From NCBI GenBank assembly GCA_030674185.1, contig CM060306.1:37070331-37134330 (forward strand): a stretch of 64,000 nucleotides of DNA, read 5' to 3'. The position numbers and the translations under genes were made by a program. Below the pieces are notes generated by a model that was not told the origin of the DNA, ran no database searches, and was given only the letters and a program-made list of their open reading frames with translations. Positions 19,784 through 34,139 of the stretch are shown in pieces; the first letter of the stretch is position 1; each line of letters begins with the position of its first letter. The DNA comes from Monoplex corrugatus (Eukaryota > Mollusca > Gastropoda > Littorinimorpha > Ranellidae).

Positions 19784-20930
19784 TTGATTGCTAGAAGGCT
19801 AGAAAAAGCTCAAAAGTCAATCAATATTCAATTATTAAAAAAACAAAAGTTAAATATTTTCTGTGCTCAAGAATCACATACCACAAAAACTGTTATTTGG
19901 GAATGCAAGCGGCACATGAAAATTCTCTGTCTTGAAAAACGCAGAGGGACTCACATAAGATCACTGGAGAAAAAATACGAGATATTTTCAAAACTGGGAA
20001 AAGTCTAACAGTAATCAGAACATTATGGCATCGATAGAAAACAGTAACGAATAAATGAATGGATATAAGTTTTCGTTACTACATTGTATGTTGATATTTG
20101 TTCATTGTAAAACACGAAAAATGAATTTTAAATGTCTTTAAAAAAAATAAATAACGAAGAAGTTACTACCAACCAAAAATATGTTTGTTTTTGATAAAAT
20201 TATCAAGCATCATAAAGATTTATATGATTGGTCTCAGAGTATAAAGAAAAAGAGTTCATTAATTAGTCTACAGAGTATAAAGGCTTGTACAATCAGTCTA
20301 CATAGTCCGAACACATCTGTCAAGATTCCGAAAACTTTATAAGTAAAGAAAAATTTTCAAAACTAGAGGAAGATGATGCAGCACTATGTGAACATTTACT
20401 CAAAACAACAGAAACAACCAGCGCTTTCTGGCCAATGAAAAATGGCACATCATCAGGCAGTGATGGTCTTACGATAGATATCATGAAACTTTTGTGGAAT
20501 GAATTTAAAACTGTAGTGGTTTCATTCTTTAGTGACTATTTTTGGGGAAAAGGCGTCTTTTGTCCCAGATCAAGAAAATATCACTTTGTGACAGAAAGAA
20601 AAAGAACAAGAACGTGACAATACAGGTAACTAGAGATCAACCACATAGGAAGCACAGACTACAAGACCCTTGCTAATGTCTTGGCATGCAGATTATGTAA
20701 AGTAATTGCACGTTGATTAAGTATGACCAAGTTGGCTATCGTAAAGGCAAAAACATCGCAACAATAACAGAAACGATTGACGACGTCACTGAATATTCAA
20801 ATGACATTAGCATATCCAGATATCCGATTGCTTTAGATTACAGAAAGGCATTCGTCTCTATCTCAAATGACTTCATTCTTCAGATTTTCAAAATTTTGGG
20901 ATTGGGTCAGGCAATTTAGATAATGACTTA
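19784..20930 (+). pseudogene. ORF2 (endonuclease start and RT) remnant, Tx1/L1-like
   Basis: The 19784-20008 frame begins with an apurinic-endonuclease-like start (LNIFCAQESHTTKT, the QExH motif). From about 20340 the RT domain appears: MKNGTSSGSDGLTIDIMK (the NxKSPGxDGL box), then DYKTLANVLACRL and DQVGYRKGKNIATITETIDD, ending in LDYRKAFVSI (the LDFEKAFD box with the catalytic Asp replaced by Val). The region between endonuclease and RT is largely deleted and the catalytic YxDD half is missing. The element is dead and belongs with the ORF1 pieces just upstream. Confidence 0.65.
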
Positions 20931-21113
20931 TTAGACTCTAATATCTTTAGTAGCATTAACTATACTGGATGGATATCTCAGCTCTGGACCCTTTACTATA
21001 AGCTACAAAATCAGAACAAAAAGCTCCTTCTCGGTGCTAGTTTTTATCTTAGCAGAAAAAGTACTGCCAGATAAAGTTAGAAATAGTAATATAAACAAAA
21101 TTAGATTCAAATT

Positions 21114-21236
<123 letters not shown>

Positions 21237-22890
21237 CACAAACAACACAAAAAAATCAGAGAAACTAGATAAACTGTAGTAATATGAAACAGAAAGCTTC
21301 AAGAACATAACACACACTCCATAACAATTCTCGGCCCACTGAACACCACACCGCAAGGCACATCACAAGGTCAGACAACACGGATCACCTCGACAACAAC
21401 TTTATTTGTAATTCTTACTTTAATTCACACACACACGAGAGAATACGAAACATAGGTTCGAGATTTCATGTCGACATTCATGATGACTACGCATGGTGTA
21501 TAAAAGAAAAACAATCAGCAGATGACTTAACACTGTTAGTACAAATATTGAAGACACGCGAAAGCGTCAGAAACGATTAACAAACCCGATACATTCTCTG
21601 GCCTCAGCTGAACACTGCAAAAGAAGGCATTAAAGTAGGAACAGATCACTGACAACAACTGTTATTTGGGAAAGCTAGCAGCACATGAAAATTCAAAACA
21701 CAGAGAAAATAGAAACATATTTTCTGAGTTTCAGTTTCACCTTATTCCATATGCACTGACGTCATAGTGTCATGTGGTGGTGATCGTGTTACATGCCTTA
21801 AGTCTGCACATAAACCCATTAACTTGCAGGTCCTGAGGTCCTACCTAGCATATGTTTTACCTAGCCTACAATTCTTTAATCTATATTAGTATTGTATCAG
21901 TCCATCACTAGAACAATCTTGATTACATGTAAATGACATTGTATCTGTGTACCTTATCTTCAAAGAAAAAAACAACAGATAAACAAATAAGTGAATAATT
22001 AAAGGTCTGAAACAAAACACGACCAGCCAATCAATATAAACCATGTCTCACATCACAGAAAGCTTCCCCCCCTCCCTCCTCCAGTCAATGCACATATTTT
22101 CTGAATGGCAATCGAGCTGAATATATTGCAGATGCCTGGTAAGGAAGATTTGAAAAAAACTGATACACGCTTAAGTGACAGAGATCTTAGTATCCTTGGC
22201 AAAATGATTATTTTTTAAAACTTTTTTGTTAACGAGTTTCTCTCTGTGATGCAGTCAAACGGATCACCTTGAACATATTCTCGGTAAAATTAACAGATGC
22301 CTATATAAATGTATACGGCTGAAAAAAGTATTTAAATGAAAAGTTTTTGAAAAAATAGATAGAACATTCATACAAGGAAATTGCAGAAAGGTGAGATTAA
22401 AATACAAATACGATCAAGATCCTTATATTTATAACGGGTGGACAGGTTATTCAACTTTTACATTCTTACACTTTTCCTTGAAAGCACAACCAATGGACGA
22501 GACATTTTCGAAATATATCGTCGTCCAGTCAGTGAATAAGTCAAATCTGAAGGACCGTTTTCACTACCTAATTAAACTACAAAGATTTTTTAACATCAAA
22601 AGACAAACACAGACGATTTCCATAATCAGTATCTCTGGAATGATAACTTAATCAAATATAAATAGACCACATTAAGCTTTAAACTTCAGAGAAATAATAG
22701 ATGCAATCAAATGAGAGACGTGATAAGACAGTTTTCATGTAGAAGGCAGTTTTCATATTGAATGCAGTTTTCACGTTGAGGGCGCAGAACTTGTGTTTCA
22801 CTAAATTTTGATTCTGAAAAGTGCAGTGTTTTTAAAAAGACTGTAGTGCTGTTTGTATGTTCATGTTTGTCTCAATTCGTTTTCGGTCTC
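21237..22890. other. AT-rich intronic sequence without recognised gene
   Basis: An 86-codon frame at 22391-22651 (+) has no recognised domain and could be further L1-like debris. Three imperfect CAGTTTTCA-T/C-x10 units of about 20 bp lie at 22730-22790. Nothing else was supported. Confidence 0.4.
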
Positions 22891-22901
22891 CCAGCAGAAG
22901 G

Positions 22902-25004
22902 TGTTAGGAGAGGACTAGGTGAAGTCATACCTGTCTCAGACAGGTGCAGAGTAGCGTTGTAGTCAGATTCTATGCCTTAGAACACTACTATCGGTGTGGT
23001 CCATGTTAGCTAATTCGTACTTCAGAGAGATATCTCGACATCCCCAGATTGTGTGGGATGGAAGTACTTTAGTGTTGTAGCTTCGTATGTAGTTGTGTGG
23101 TTTCAGCTCTGTCGTCATCGTCGTTGTATACCCTTTGGGGTATTGTGAATATTAGTTCTGTGCTGTATGGTTGAAGTTCAAACGCAAGTAGCTGTAAATT
23201 GAAAGAAAATAAAACAGGGTAACAGAATTAACGTTAAATCCACCGGTGGTATGTACATACTGACAAACTTACATAGAAAATAGTGTTAATACTGAATGCT
23301 TTATACCTATGTAACAACACTTTGTAGTGAATGTTAAGCTGTGTGTAAGGCAAGCAGATCATACAGAAATTGTGCGCCATGCAGGCAGCTGGCAAACATG
23401 GATTGTAGACTTTAGTACGAGAGCGTAAAAAGTCGTGAGTCCATGGTGGAAGAGCCATCAGAGCCGTAATAGTTAAAGCATAGAAGAGTCATTGGCCAGT
23501 TGAAATGAACAGTATGTCCAACAAAGATTGGATGCTAGGCATTGCTTGCTATGGTAGGAGTATAAGTGGAGGAAGTTGTTGGGGCATTGTCGCTGCATAA
23601 CAAACCATATGGTTGGAATAACTGATGATTTTAAAATCTCATTTCAATTTGAAATAGTGTTTGTTGACAAATGGAATAGTTGATACTTTGAAGGCCAGAA
23701 ATGTAAAAAGTAGTTTGTGAAACTCCAGAAATTTACATGTATGAATTATAATTTGTTAACAAAACACGTGTAAGAATGGCGACATCGGTGATTTCAAGTA
23801 ATTTCTACTAGAAGAAATTGTTATACATGTGTTGTTCAATGAAGAACAATAAGTTTGAGGTTGACAATATAATTTAACAATACTGAGCATATTAGGATTT
23901 TGGCTATAGCCTATGTGATCGGCTGGGCTATAAACAACACGATATGATGTAATGTGATTTGATTTGACATAGACATCTTGGCAAAAATTCAGTGTGTGTT
24001 GTTGAAAAGAAATGTGCGTTATGAACACACACATATACACGTGCATGCGCACGTAAGAGTGCACTTGTACCTGTACTCAGTGCGTGTATACAAACATACA
24101 CGTACTCACACAAGCTCATACTTGTAGTCACAGATAGTTCACTACATATGTACGCACATGTGTGCGTGTGCCATACGTGCACGTGTACCTAGGTTGGTAT
24201 GCTCTCATGGCACTGGTGTGAAAATTGGATGTGCTCATGAATTCGTAGATATGCGTAGATTTACATAATTATGTGTACATACAGTAGTATTTACGACGGT
24301 CATACATACACATTTAAATGCTACGATGTTCACACATGGGCAGGATGAGGATTGTGGAGGTCTGGTTATGGACTATAAGTCTTGGGTTGATGACTTAAGA
24401 ACAATATTGTGTTCCAGATTGCCTCCCTTCTTCTTTCCTTCGTCTTTACTGTTGTGAGACTTCCATCCTTCCATCGTTGCTTTGAGGGGCCTTTGACTGC
24501 GGCGGAGCCCATGCAGACTAGAAAGGCACTTCAGCTCATGTCGCCGCAATGAGTTTGGAGAGGTCTTTCATTGCAGCAATTCTTCAGTTTAATCTACTGA
24601 TTCGTCACTTCGTTTTCTAAAGTGTATTCGTCTTTGGGTGTGTTTGGTGCGCGTTCGTCACCTGTTTGAGCATATCTTAACTTTAACTGTTGTGAGCATC
24701 CTTCGGTTTTGTGATGTTCAGCGTCAGCAACGCTGGTTTTTGACTCCAGGTGCCATTGTTTGAAGACATTTCTGAACTGCGGACAGTGTGTGTCCGCTGT
24801 TGTTGAGGCAATGATTGCCATTTGTGTTGGATGTGAACCAATAATGTATGAATATGTATAATGTTGTGTGTGTGAGAATGAGTGCGTAGGTTTTAATAAA
24901 GAAATTTGTGTGGAAGTTTGAATTTTAGGTGTTGTGTTGTTGTATGAATGTAAGTCTGTCACTCCGTCTATCTTTCTATAGTTTAGACTTCAGCGCGCCT
25001 AACA
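22902..25004 (+). mobile_element. Candidate long solo LTR (weak)
   Basis: The stretch begins TGTTAGGAG and ends GCGCCTAACA, giving a 7-bp inverted terminal repeat with TG...CA ends. It has no coding frame and has an AATAAA at about 24895, some 110 bp before the end, like the solo LTR at 10093-11740. No matching target-site duplication is seen (GAAGG on the left, TTAGA on the right), so chance is a real possibility. Confidence 0.2.
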
Positions 25005-25314
25005 TTAGAATAGTGCTGGGTATGTCAATATTACTGCATAACGCACAAATACCTACGTTAAAAACCCTACTAAGTCACAGAAAATTCGAGGCGAGACACC
25101 ATACTGAGACTAGAAAATTATAAACTGTATGTTAACAGATAAACATACAAGCACTAGATTATGAATAGTATGTCACCAATTTGTCTAAACAAAAAATAGG
25201 GGTGGGGGGCAGACGACAGGAGGGAATCAACGCAGAAGGTACGTGAAGCACATGAGAAAAGAAAAAAGAAAAGAAAATCTGTTGTTTCAGGTACCTGCAT
25301 ACAATTGAGGTTCA

Positions 25315-25344
25315 CACACATATAGAGACACACACACAAACAAA

Positions 25345-25409
<65 letters not shown>

Positions 25410-25412
25410 CAC
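25315..25412. repeat. (CA)n microsatellite
   Basis: CA tract with CAAA interruptions, directly abutting the minisatellite at 25413. Confidence 0.95.
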
Positions 25413-26285
25413 AATTCTTAATCGACCTGCCCAAATAATCTGAATCATTCTGCCCAAACACCCTTCCAAATCATTCCTAATATATCACCCTGCCTAAACA
25501 TTCGTAATCACCCTGCAAAAAATTCCTAAAACATCCTGTCTAAAAATTCCTAACGTACCATTATGCCCATAAACTCTTAATCATTCTTGACAAAGATTTT
25601 TTACATATCACCCTGTCTAATATTTCTTTTTATTCTTGAAAATATTTACTGTATATCATCCTGTTTAAATACCCCTAATCAACCAACACAAAGACATGTT
25701 AAATGTTACCTTGCCCAAACATTCGTGATCATTTTGTTGAAAATTTTATGATCATCTACGGTAAAGACTTTTAATAGATCACAATGCTCAAACATTCCTG
25801 ATTACCCTGCACAAGCATTTCTTATACATAACCCTGCCCAAACACTCCTAACTGGCCTGCCCAGAAATTCCAAATCACCCTAGACAAAGATCTTACATAT
25901 AATCCTGCCCAATGATTTCTAACCAGTCTGCTCAAAGATTTCTGAGCACCCTTCTAACGATTCCTCCTGTGTATCACTCTGCCCAAAGATCCTGATCACT
26001 GTGCTCAAAAAGTCCTAATCACCGTTCACAAAATTTGTTATATACTAACCTGCACAATCACTCCTTATATGTCAACTTATCCACAAATTCCTAATCACTC
26101 TGGCCAGACGTTCCTTATACATTACCCTGCCCAAACAGTCTTTATCTATCATCCTTCCAAAAGATTTTTATACTCTGTCCAAAGATTCCTAATCACCCGG
26201 CTCAAACATTCGTAATTACTCTGCCCAAACATTTATAACCAGCCTATCAAAACTTTCCTGACACCCTGCCCCAAAACCTGAAACC
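25413..26285. repeat. Diverged minisatellite, about 870 bp
   Basis: Dozens of variants of CATTCCTAATCACCCTGCCCAAA, with longer variants carrying a TATAT insertion (CCTAATATATCACCCTGCC). Units drift heavily but keep the CCTxxTCACCCTGCCCAAA core. The array stops about 20 bp before the 3' end of transporter exon 26304-26786. A second block of the same unit lies at 17945-18110 in the same intron. Confidence 0.85.
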
Positions 26286-26303
26286 TCTTCCATACCTACC
26301 TAC

Positions 26304-26786
26304 CTGAAAGAATCTCTGAAGCCCTTGTTTCTCTTCTGCTGGCCCGTCTCTGTGATGTGCAAGAAAGCAAAGATCAGCAGGATGACCTTGGCACTCAATA
26401 CGATTACCGTACAGTAGAAGAACCCAGCATATTCGATGATGTAGCCTGTGACAAAACTTGTGACACTGGCCGCCAATCGTGTCCCCACATCCACAGCCAA
26501 CATCTTGTATGTCCTGGATGACTCCCGGGACATGTCCATGTCATTGTCATTGTTTTCCTCCACTGCCTCCTCTTCCTTCTTCTCCTCACTTTTCTGTTCT
26601 TCTTTGGCTTGAACGGTGGGGTCATCTGGAGTCGGGGAGGTTGTTGCAGAGGATGAGGTCGTGGGTTTCTTCTTCCCATGGGTGTCACTAACAATGGAGA
26701 AGGCAGCAAATATGAAGACGATGCTTCCCCCAAAGCAGGACGAAATAAAGGTGCTAATGATCATCCAGCCGAAATGATGCTTCAGC
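26304..26786 (-). CDS. SLC46-like transporter copy 1, exon with charged cytoplasmic loop
   Basis: This 483-nt exon has the acceptor TGTATTCAACAG and the donor GTAGGTAGG. It enters with one base of a split codon and leaves in phase 2, joining in frame to exon 17277-16949. It encodes a helix (WMIISTFISSCFGGSIVFIF), the AxSxVSD segment that corresponds to the YIADVT motif of SLC46 proteins, and then about 55 residues rich in T/S/P followed by K/E. After this come RTYKMLAVDVGTRLAASV, a glycine-containing helix, a second helix (TVIVLSAKVILLIFAFL) and a basic end GQQKRNKGFRDSF. The S/T/P plus K/E insertion between the AxSxVSD and RT segments is unusually long for the family as I know it. Exons for the N-terminal helices, expected at higher coordinates, were not found. 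Confidence 0.8.
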
Positions 26787-27184
26787 CTGTTGAATACACA
26801 AACTCAGTCTGAATAAACTGCGTCTTTTGAGAAAGAAAGCAAGGCTATACATACACATGAACTTTGGTGTTAAAAACCAGCACCTCATGGATATCCCAAT
26901 TTTTTCGTTCCTCTTTGATCAAACTGGTTATGGAAAAGGGTGTTCACTCCTAGATTTGAAACTTTTTGGCTTCACGATTTACCATTACTGTGTACCACAA
27001 CACATATAATACATATTTTAGCACAAATGTACTTACAGCATTTCACCTCCAAACGCTTTAACCCATACGGTAGGGCAGTTACATAGATAGCTAAAGTAAA
27101 CGTAGGCAGACCGACATGCAGACAGAGAGAGCAATCGCCAGCAGATTTTTTTCTCTTCTATTTCTAATCCCCTGACAAGCGTAG

Positions 27185-27345
27185 TCGTTGAGCAATCCAT
27201 AGGACGCAGCAGCTGACAGGATCTTTACTTCTGTCTCTGATGTGCAGCATCAAGTAGTTCAGACATACTGAAACTGGTCCAGTCACTGTTATTTGCCAAC
27301 CAGCTTTTCTTCTGTCGATCTAGGTGATGGCCTTCTTACAGGATG
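27185..27345. repeat. Dispersed repeat shared with 16420-16610
   Basis: Contains GTAGTCGTTGA, GGACGCAGCAGC, AGGATCTTTACTTCTGTCTC and CTGTTATTTGCCAACCAGC in the order of the 16.4-kb copy. Its last part (CAGCTTTTCTTCTGTCGATC) also recurs, diverged, near 837. Confidence 0.4.
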
Positions 27346-27624
27346 TCTTTGTCTTAAACTGGGTCATAGCGAGTGATATGACCAAACAATGCGAGCTTGT
27401 GCCATTTCACAGATTCTGTGGAAACACATTGCGTTATTTCACAGTTCCTGCTCATCTTCTTCCATACGCGAGCCTACTCACTGGTCATTTTTTCGAGAAT
27501 GATATGAGAACAAGTTTTTTCAGGAACATGATCTCAAAACTTGAACTCTTTTCCCTGCGTCAACAGGCCATGTCCACATTCCTAACCTGAGGAAGATAGA
27601 GATTATGAGCAATTGTACAGTCTG

Positions 27625-27765
27625 TAAACCCCACCACTCCATGGGTAATGGGTGGAGATGTTTCTAATGTGTGCAGCTCTGCCAGTGCCTAAACGCTATT
27701 CATGCATACACGCATGCAAAACATCGAATATGCACGGTAAGGATCCTGTAAGTCATGTAAGTGAA
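27625..27765 (+). repeat. Fragment of SINE family 1, direct orientation
   Basis: GGGTAATGGGTGGAGATGTT, TGTGTGCAGCTCTGCCAGTG, CATACACGCATGCAAAACAT and GGATCCTGTAAGTCATGT follow the SINE order. The tRNA head and the tail are missing. Confidence 0.6.
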
Positions 27766-27964
27766 TGACTTACTTTTCTTCTTCTCCCTTATTGGCTCTG
27801 CACTAAAGAACTGTTTATCATATTCTTTCGACTAGTGCGTCCCTGCAAACGATTTCTCTATCAATTCACGATGCTGTCAGCATAACTGGATTATATTCCT
27901 GCCTTCCCTTCCATCTTCATCCCGCAACAGTTCTTTGGAGGATCAATGTAGAAAGTCCTTTGTA

Positions 27965-28760
27965 TCTTGTTACATTGCCAAACCAATTTCTGATTCAGCT
28001 AAAAACCTTGGTGTCTGCATTGACTCTACCCTGTCCATGAACAACTTTGTTTCTCAAACTGCCAGATCTTGCTACTATCATCTCCATCGTATAAGCCTGA
28101 TCAGGAAGTATCTCTCTGTCGAAACAACTGCAAAACTCGTTCTCTCCTTCATAATGTCTCGCATTGACTATTGCAATTCACTCCTGTCTGGTCTTCCTGC
28201 CTCCACCATTCACATCCTACAGCGCATTCAAAACAATGCTGTACGCCTTGTACTCAAAAAGAAAAAAGCTGACCACATATCTCCTCTCCTGGCACAACTT
28301 CACTGGCTCCCTGTATCAAAGCGCATACAGTACAAACTAGACACCATGTGCTACAAAAGCCTCAATAACGCAGCCCCCGATTACCTGTCAAGCCTACTTG
28401 AGATCTATGTTCCCTCACGTACCCTCCGCTCTGCCTCCGATCCTCTGACTTTTCGCTTTCCACACACTAAGCTCAATACCTATGGTCCACGAGCCTTCTC
28501 TGTTTCTGGTCCACTCTCCTGGAACAAACTTCCTCTCTCAGTCCGTCAGCAACCTACTTTTGCCTCCTTCAAGTCCGCTCTCAAAACTCACCTTTTCTCC
28601 TCTGCATAAAATCCTAACCTCACTCAACCCCCCTCTGCAGCCTGTCTCCGCTCGGAGGGGAATCACTTTGTTTTAATATATAATTGTATATGATGTGCTC
28701 TCTGTGGTTTTCCATTGGTTTTATTCTTGCTTTTATTGCTTTTATTCTTTTCTCCCCATT
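27965..28760 (+). pseudogene. 3' fragment of an L2/CR1-like non-LTR retrotransposon (copy A)
   Basis: From codon NFVSQTARSCYYHLHRISLI through SRIDYCNSLLSGLP, LAQLHWLPVSKRIQYKL and LSWNKLPLSVRQ to the stop at 28609, this is the C-terminal region that follows the RT domain in L2/CR1-type elements. It is very similar to 47840-48590, including the 3' UTR (CTCGGAGGGGAATCAC), so both are recent insertions. The copy is 5'-truncated at about 27965, and its 3' UTR breaks off near 28760, where another retrotransposon begins. Confidence 0.85.
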
Positions 28761-31203
28761 TGTGGCCATCGGAGAGATGAATGAGAATGGGGAGAAATTC
28801 GCTGACCTCTGCGGACTGAACAACTTTGTCATCGGAGGCAGCATCTTCGCCCACAAGAGGATACACAAGGCCACCTGGGTATCGCCTGACCATATTACCG
28901 AAAACCAGATCGACCACTTCTGTATCACCAAGAAGTTTAGACGGTCTCTTCAAGATGTACGAGTGAGAAGGGGAGCAGACGCAGCATCAGACCACCACCT
29001 CCTGACTGCGAGACTCAAGCTGAAGTTGAAGAGAACTGACAGGCAGGCAGCAGGCAGGGCGAAGTACAATGTGAAGCTATTGAAAGATAGGACAACTCAA
29101 GAAACCTTCACCTTCAACCTCAAGAACAGATTCCAAGTGCTGCAGGAGCTTATCAACGAAGACACCGATGCCAATGACCTTTGGAAGAGAACAAAAGATG
29201 CCATCACAGAAACATGCCAGGAAGTGCTTGGGCCAAAGAACAACCAACACAAAGACTGGATCTCAGCAGACACCCTCCAGAAGATCCAAGCAAGAAGACT
29301 CAAGAAAGAAGCAGTTAACTCGAGCCGTACAAGATTAGTTAAAGCGACAGCCCAAGCAGAATACGCACAAGCTCACAGGGAAGTGAAGAAGAGTGTGAAG
29401 AAAGACAAGAGAGACTACATAGACAGCCTGGCTGAAGAAGCAGAACAAGCAGCGTACCACGGGAACATGAAGGAGCTGTATATAACCACCAAGAAGCTTG
29501 CAGGCAAGTACAACAGACCAGAACGACCAGTCAAGGACAAGCTAGGACAGACCATCACAGACACAGATCAGCAGCTTGAGAGATGGGCGGAGCATTTTGA
29601 GGAACTTCTCAATAGGTCAGCTCCACAAAACCCTCCAAATATCGCAGAAGCAGACAATGATATAGAGATATGCTGCGACCCACCAACAAAAGACGAAATC
29701 ATCCGCGCCATCAAGAAGATGAAAAATGGCAAGGCAGCCGGCCCAGATGGAATTCCAGCAGAAGCTCTCAGGACAGACGTAGAGACAACAGCCGACCTTC
29801 TACTACCGCTTTTTGAGAAGATCTGGGAACAGGAAAAAGTACCAATAGATTGGAAAGACGGACACATCATCAAACTGCCCAAAAAGGGAGACCTCAGCAT
29901 CTGCGAGAACTACAGAGGCATCACACTCCTATCAGTGCCAGGAAAAGTGTTCAACAGGATTCTGTTGGAGAGGATGAGGGACGCAGTGGACGTCAGGCTC
30001 CGAGACCACCAGGCAGGCTTCAGGCAGGACAGATCCTGCACAGACCAGATTGTCACGCTACGCATCATCGTCGAGCAGTCCCTGGAGTGGAACTCCTCAT
30101 TGTACATCAACTTTGTAGACTTCCTCAAGGCTTTTGACAGTCTGCACCGTGACACCCTGTGGCAACTCCTCCGACACTATGGAATCCCAGGCAAACTGAC
30201 ACGAATCATCAAAGAGTCATATGAAGGGATGGCATGTCGGGTCGTTCACGGAGGCCAGCTGACGCGTCGCTTTGATGTAAGGACCGGCGTACGTCAAGGA
30301 TGCCTGCTGTCACCATTCCTGTTCCTCCTCGCCATCGATTGGGTGATGAGACGGACAACAGATGGACAGAGGAATGGCATCCAGTGGACCCTATGGACTC
30401 AGTTGGACGATTTGGACTTTGCCGATGACCTCGCTCTGCTCTCCCACAAACAGCAACAGATGCAGAACAAGACTTCAAGCCTGGCCTCCCATGCGTCCCA
30501 AGTCGGCCTTCACATCCACCCCAACAAGACCAAAATTCTGAAAATCAATGCTTCCAGCACAGAGGCAGTGAAGTTGGGAGACAACAACCTGGAGGAGGTC
30601 GAGACCTTCACTTACCTTGGGAGTGTAGTCAATCAGCAGGGAGGAACAGATGCAGACGTGAAGACCCGCATCGGAAAGGCAAGAGCATCCTTCTTGGCCC
30701 TCAAGAACATCTGGCGATCCCACATGATCACACCCCGCACTAAAATCCGCCTGTTCAACTCAAACATCAAATCAGTTCTTTTGTATGGAGCAGAAACGTG
30801 GAGAACAACTAAGACCACTACTAGAAGAGTCCAGACATTCATAAACTCGTGCCTACGCAAGATACTGAAGATCCACTGGCCAGTTACCATCAGTAACACA
30901 GACCTCTGGCAGAGAACTAACCAAGTGCCAGTGGAAGAAGAAATCAGAAGAAGGAGATGGCGATGGATAGGGCACACCCTGAGGAAACCATCAACCAACA
31001 TCACCTGCCAGGCCCTGACCTGGAACCCTCAAGGGAAGAGAAAGAGAGGCCGACCAAAAAACACCTGGAGAAGAGAACTGAAGGCGGACGCCAAGCAGAC
31101 CGGCTACTCCTGGCGAGAACTTGAGCAAATAGCCCAGGATCGTGGACGATGGCGGGCGGTTGTGGATGGCCTATGCCCCTCCTGGGGCTCAAGGCCTAAG
31201 TAA
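28684..31203 (+). CDS. Intact 839-codon reverse-transcriptase frame of a 5'-truncated non-LTR retrotransposon
   Basis: The longest open frame in the window. The element-derived part starts near 28768 with the end of an endonuclease domain (HKATWVSPD, then NQIDHFCI and [11 protein letters not shown], the SDHH motif). A basic linker follows, then RT boxes [14 protein letters not shown] (about 29718), NYRGITLL (about 29908), DFLKAFDSL (about 30120), [11 protein letters not shown] (about 30292) and FADDLALL (about 30419). A C-terminal [12 protein letters not shown] segment and GRPKNTWRR precede the stop. The first about 27 codons come from the L2 3' UTR and happen to form a hydrophobic stretch ([20 protein letters not shown]). 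After the stop comes a short (TAAG)n tail. The clade lies near RTE/I-type elements and is not resolved. The catalytic residues are present, but the endonuclease is truncated, so it is not autonomous. Confidence 0.9.
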   Translation: MYMMCSLWFSIGFILAFIAFILFSPFVAIGEMNENGEKFADLCGLNNFVIGGSIFAHKRIHKATWVSPDHITENQIDHFCITKKFRRSLQDVRVRRGADAASDHHLLTARLKLKLKRTDRQAAGRAKYNVKLLKDRTTQETFTFNLKNRFQVLQELINEDTDANDLWKRTKDAITETCQEVLGPKNNQHKDWISADTLQKIQARRLKKEAVNSSRTRLVKATAQAEYAQAHREVKKSVKKDKRDYIDSLAEEAEQAAYHGNMKELYITTKKLAGKYNRPERPVKDKLGQTITDTDQQLERWAEHFEELLNRSAPQNPPNIAEADNDIEICCDPPTKDEIIRAIKKMKNGKAAGPDGIPAEALRTDVETTADLLLPLFEKIWEQEKVPIDWKDGHIIKLPKKGDLSICENYRGITLLSVPGKVFNRILLERMRDAVDVRLRDHQAGFRQDRSCTDQIVTLRIIVEQSLEWNSSLYINFVDFLKAFDSLHRDTLWQLLRHYGIPGKLTRIIKESYEGMACRVVHGGQLTRRFDVRTGVRQGCLLSPFLFLLAIDWVMRRTTDGQRNGIQWTLWTQLDDLDFADDLALLSHKQQQMQNKTSSLASHASQVGLHIHPNKTKILKINASSTEAVKLGDNNLEEVETFTYLGSVVNQQGGTDADVKTRIGKARASFLALKNIWRSHMITPRTKIRLFNSNIKSVLLYGAETWRTTKTTTRRVQTFINSCLRKILKIHWPVTISNTDLWQRTNQVPVEEEIRRRRWRWIGHTLRKPSTNITCQALTWNPQGKRKRGRPKNTWRRELKADAKQTGYSWRELEQIAQDRGRWRAVVDGLCPSWGSRPK

Positions 31204-31552
31204 GTAAGTATGTGTGTGGTGGTGGTCTTTGATTTAATGTCTATTCACTAAAGTGATTTTAGACAACAACAACAACAACAACAAAAAAAAAAAAAAAAAG
31301 GGGGGGGGGGGGGGGTGATAAGAGGAGTGAAGAGAATATTTGAAAATTGTCAATTTTGAACTTGAGAAAAGATGATCCAGAAAACAACTGTTTTGAAGAG
31401 GGGAAGGTAAAACTAACAAATAATGTTACCATAATTAACGATTTAAACAAACTAACAAACAAAATTGATAAATATCTGGAAGAAACGAAGAAAAAAATAA
31501 AACTAATAATTGACTAACCATAACAGTGAACAAGTGAAATAACATTTTAAAG
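31204..31552 (-). repeat. 3' end of an I-like retrotransposon, inverted, with A and G homopolymers
   Basis: TTTAATGTCTATTCACTAAA and GTGATTTTAGACA match the 3' end of the I-like element at 53600-53640 (TTTAATGTCTGTTCACAATA, GTGATTTTAGACA). A (CAA)n run, about 17 A and about 16 G follow near 31262-31316. The rest is A-rich, as in the 3' UTR at 53740-53880, and runs into the assembly gap. Confidence 0.55.
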
Positions 31553-31652
31553 NNNNNNNNNNNNNNNNNNNNNNNNNNNNNNNNNNNNNNNNNNNNNNNN
31601 NNNNNNNNNNNNNNNNNNNNNNNNNNNNNNNNNNNNNNNNNNNNNNNNNNNN
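31553..31652. other. Assembly gap (100 N)
   Basis: Exactly 100 N, of unknown true size, within I-like 3' UTR sequence on the left and a CT-rich flank on the right. Confidence 0.99.

Positions 31653-34139
<2,487 letters not shown>

Noticed and set aside
22391..22651. 86-codon frame of unknown function
   Set aside because: No domain, splice context or similarity elsewhere in the window. Best left as part of intronic sequence.
25413..26285. CRISPR-like array of regularly spaced repeats
   Set aside because: Units are contiguous and drift continuously with no unique spacers, and the genome is eukaryotic. It is a minisatellite.
28684..31203. The 839-codon frame as a host gene
   Set aside because: Its endonuclease remnant, RT boxes, truncation and 3' simple-repeat tail are those of a retrotransposon, and its first codons are L2 UTR.
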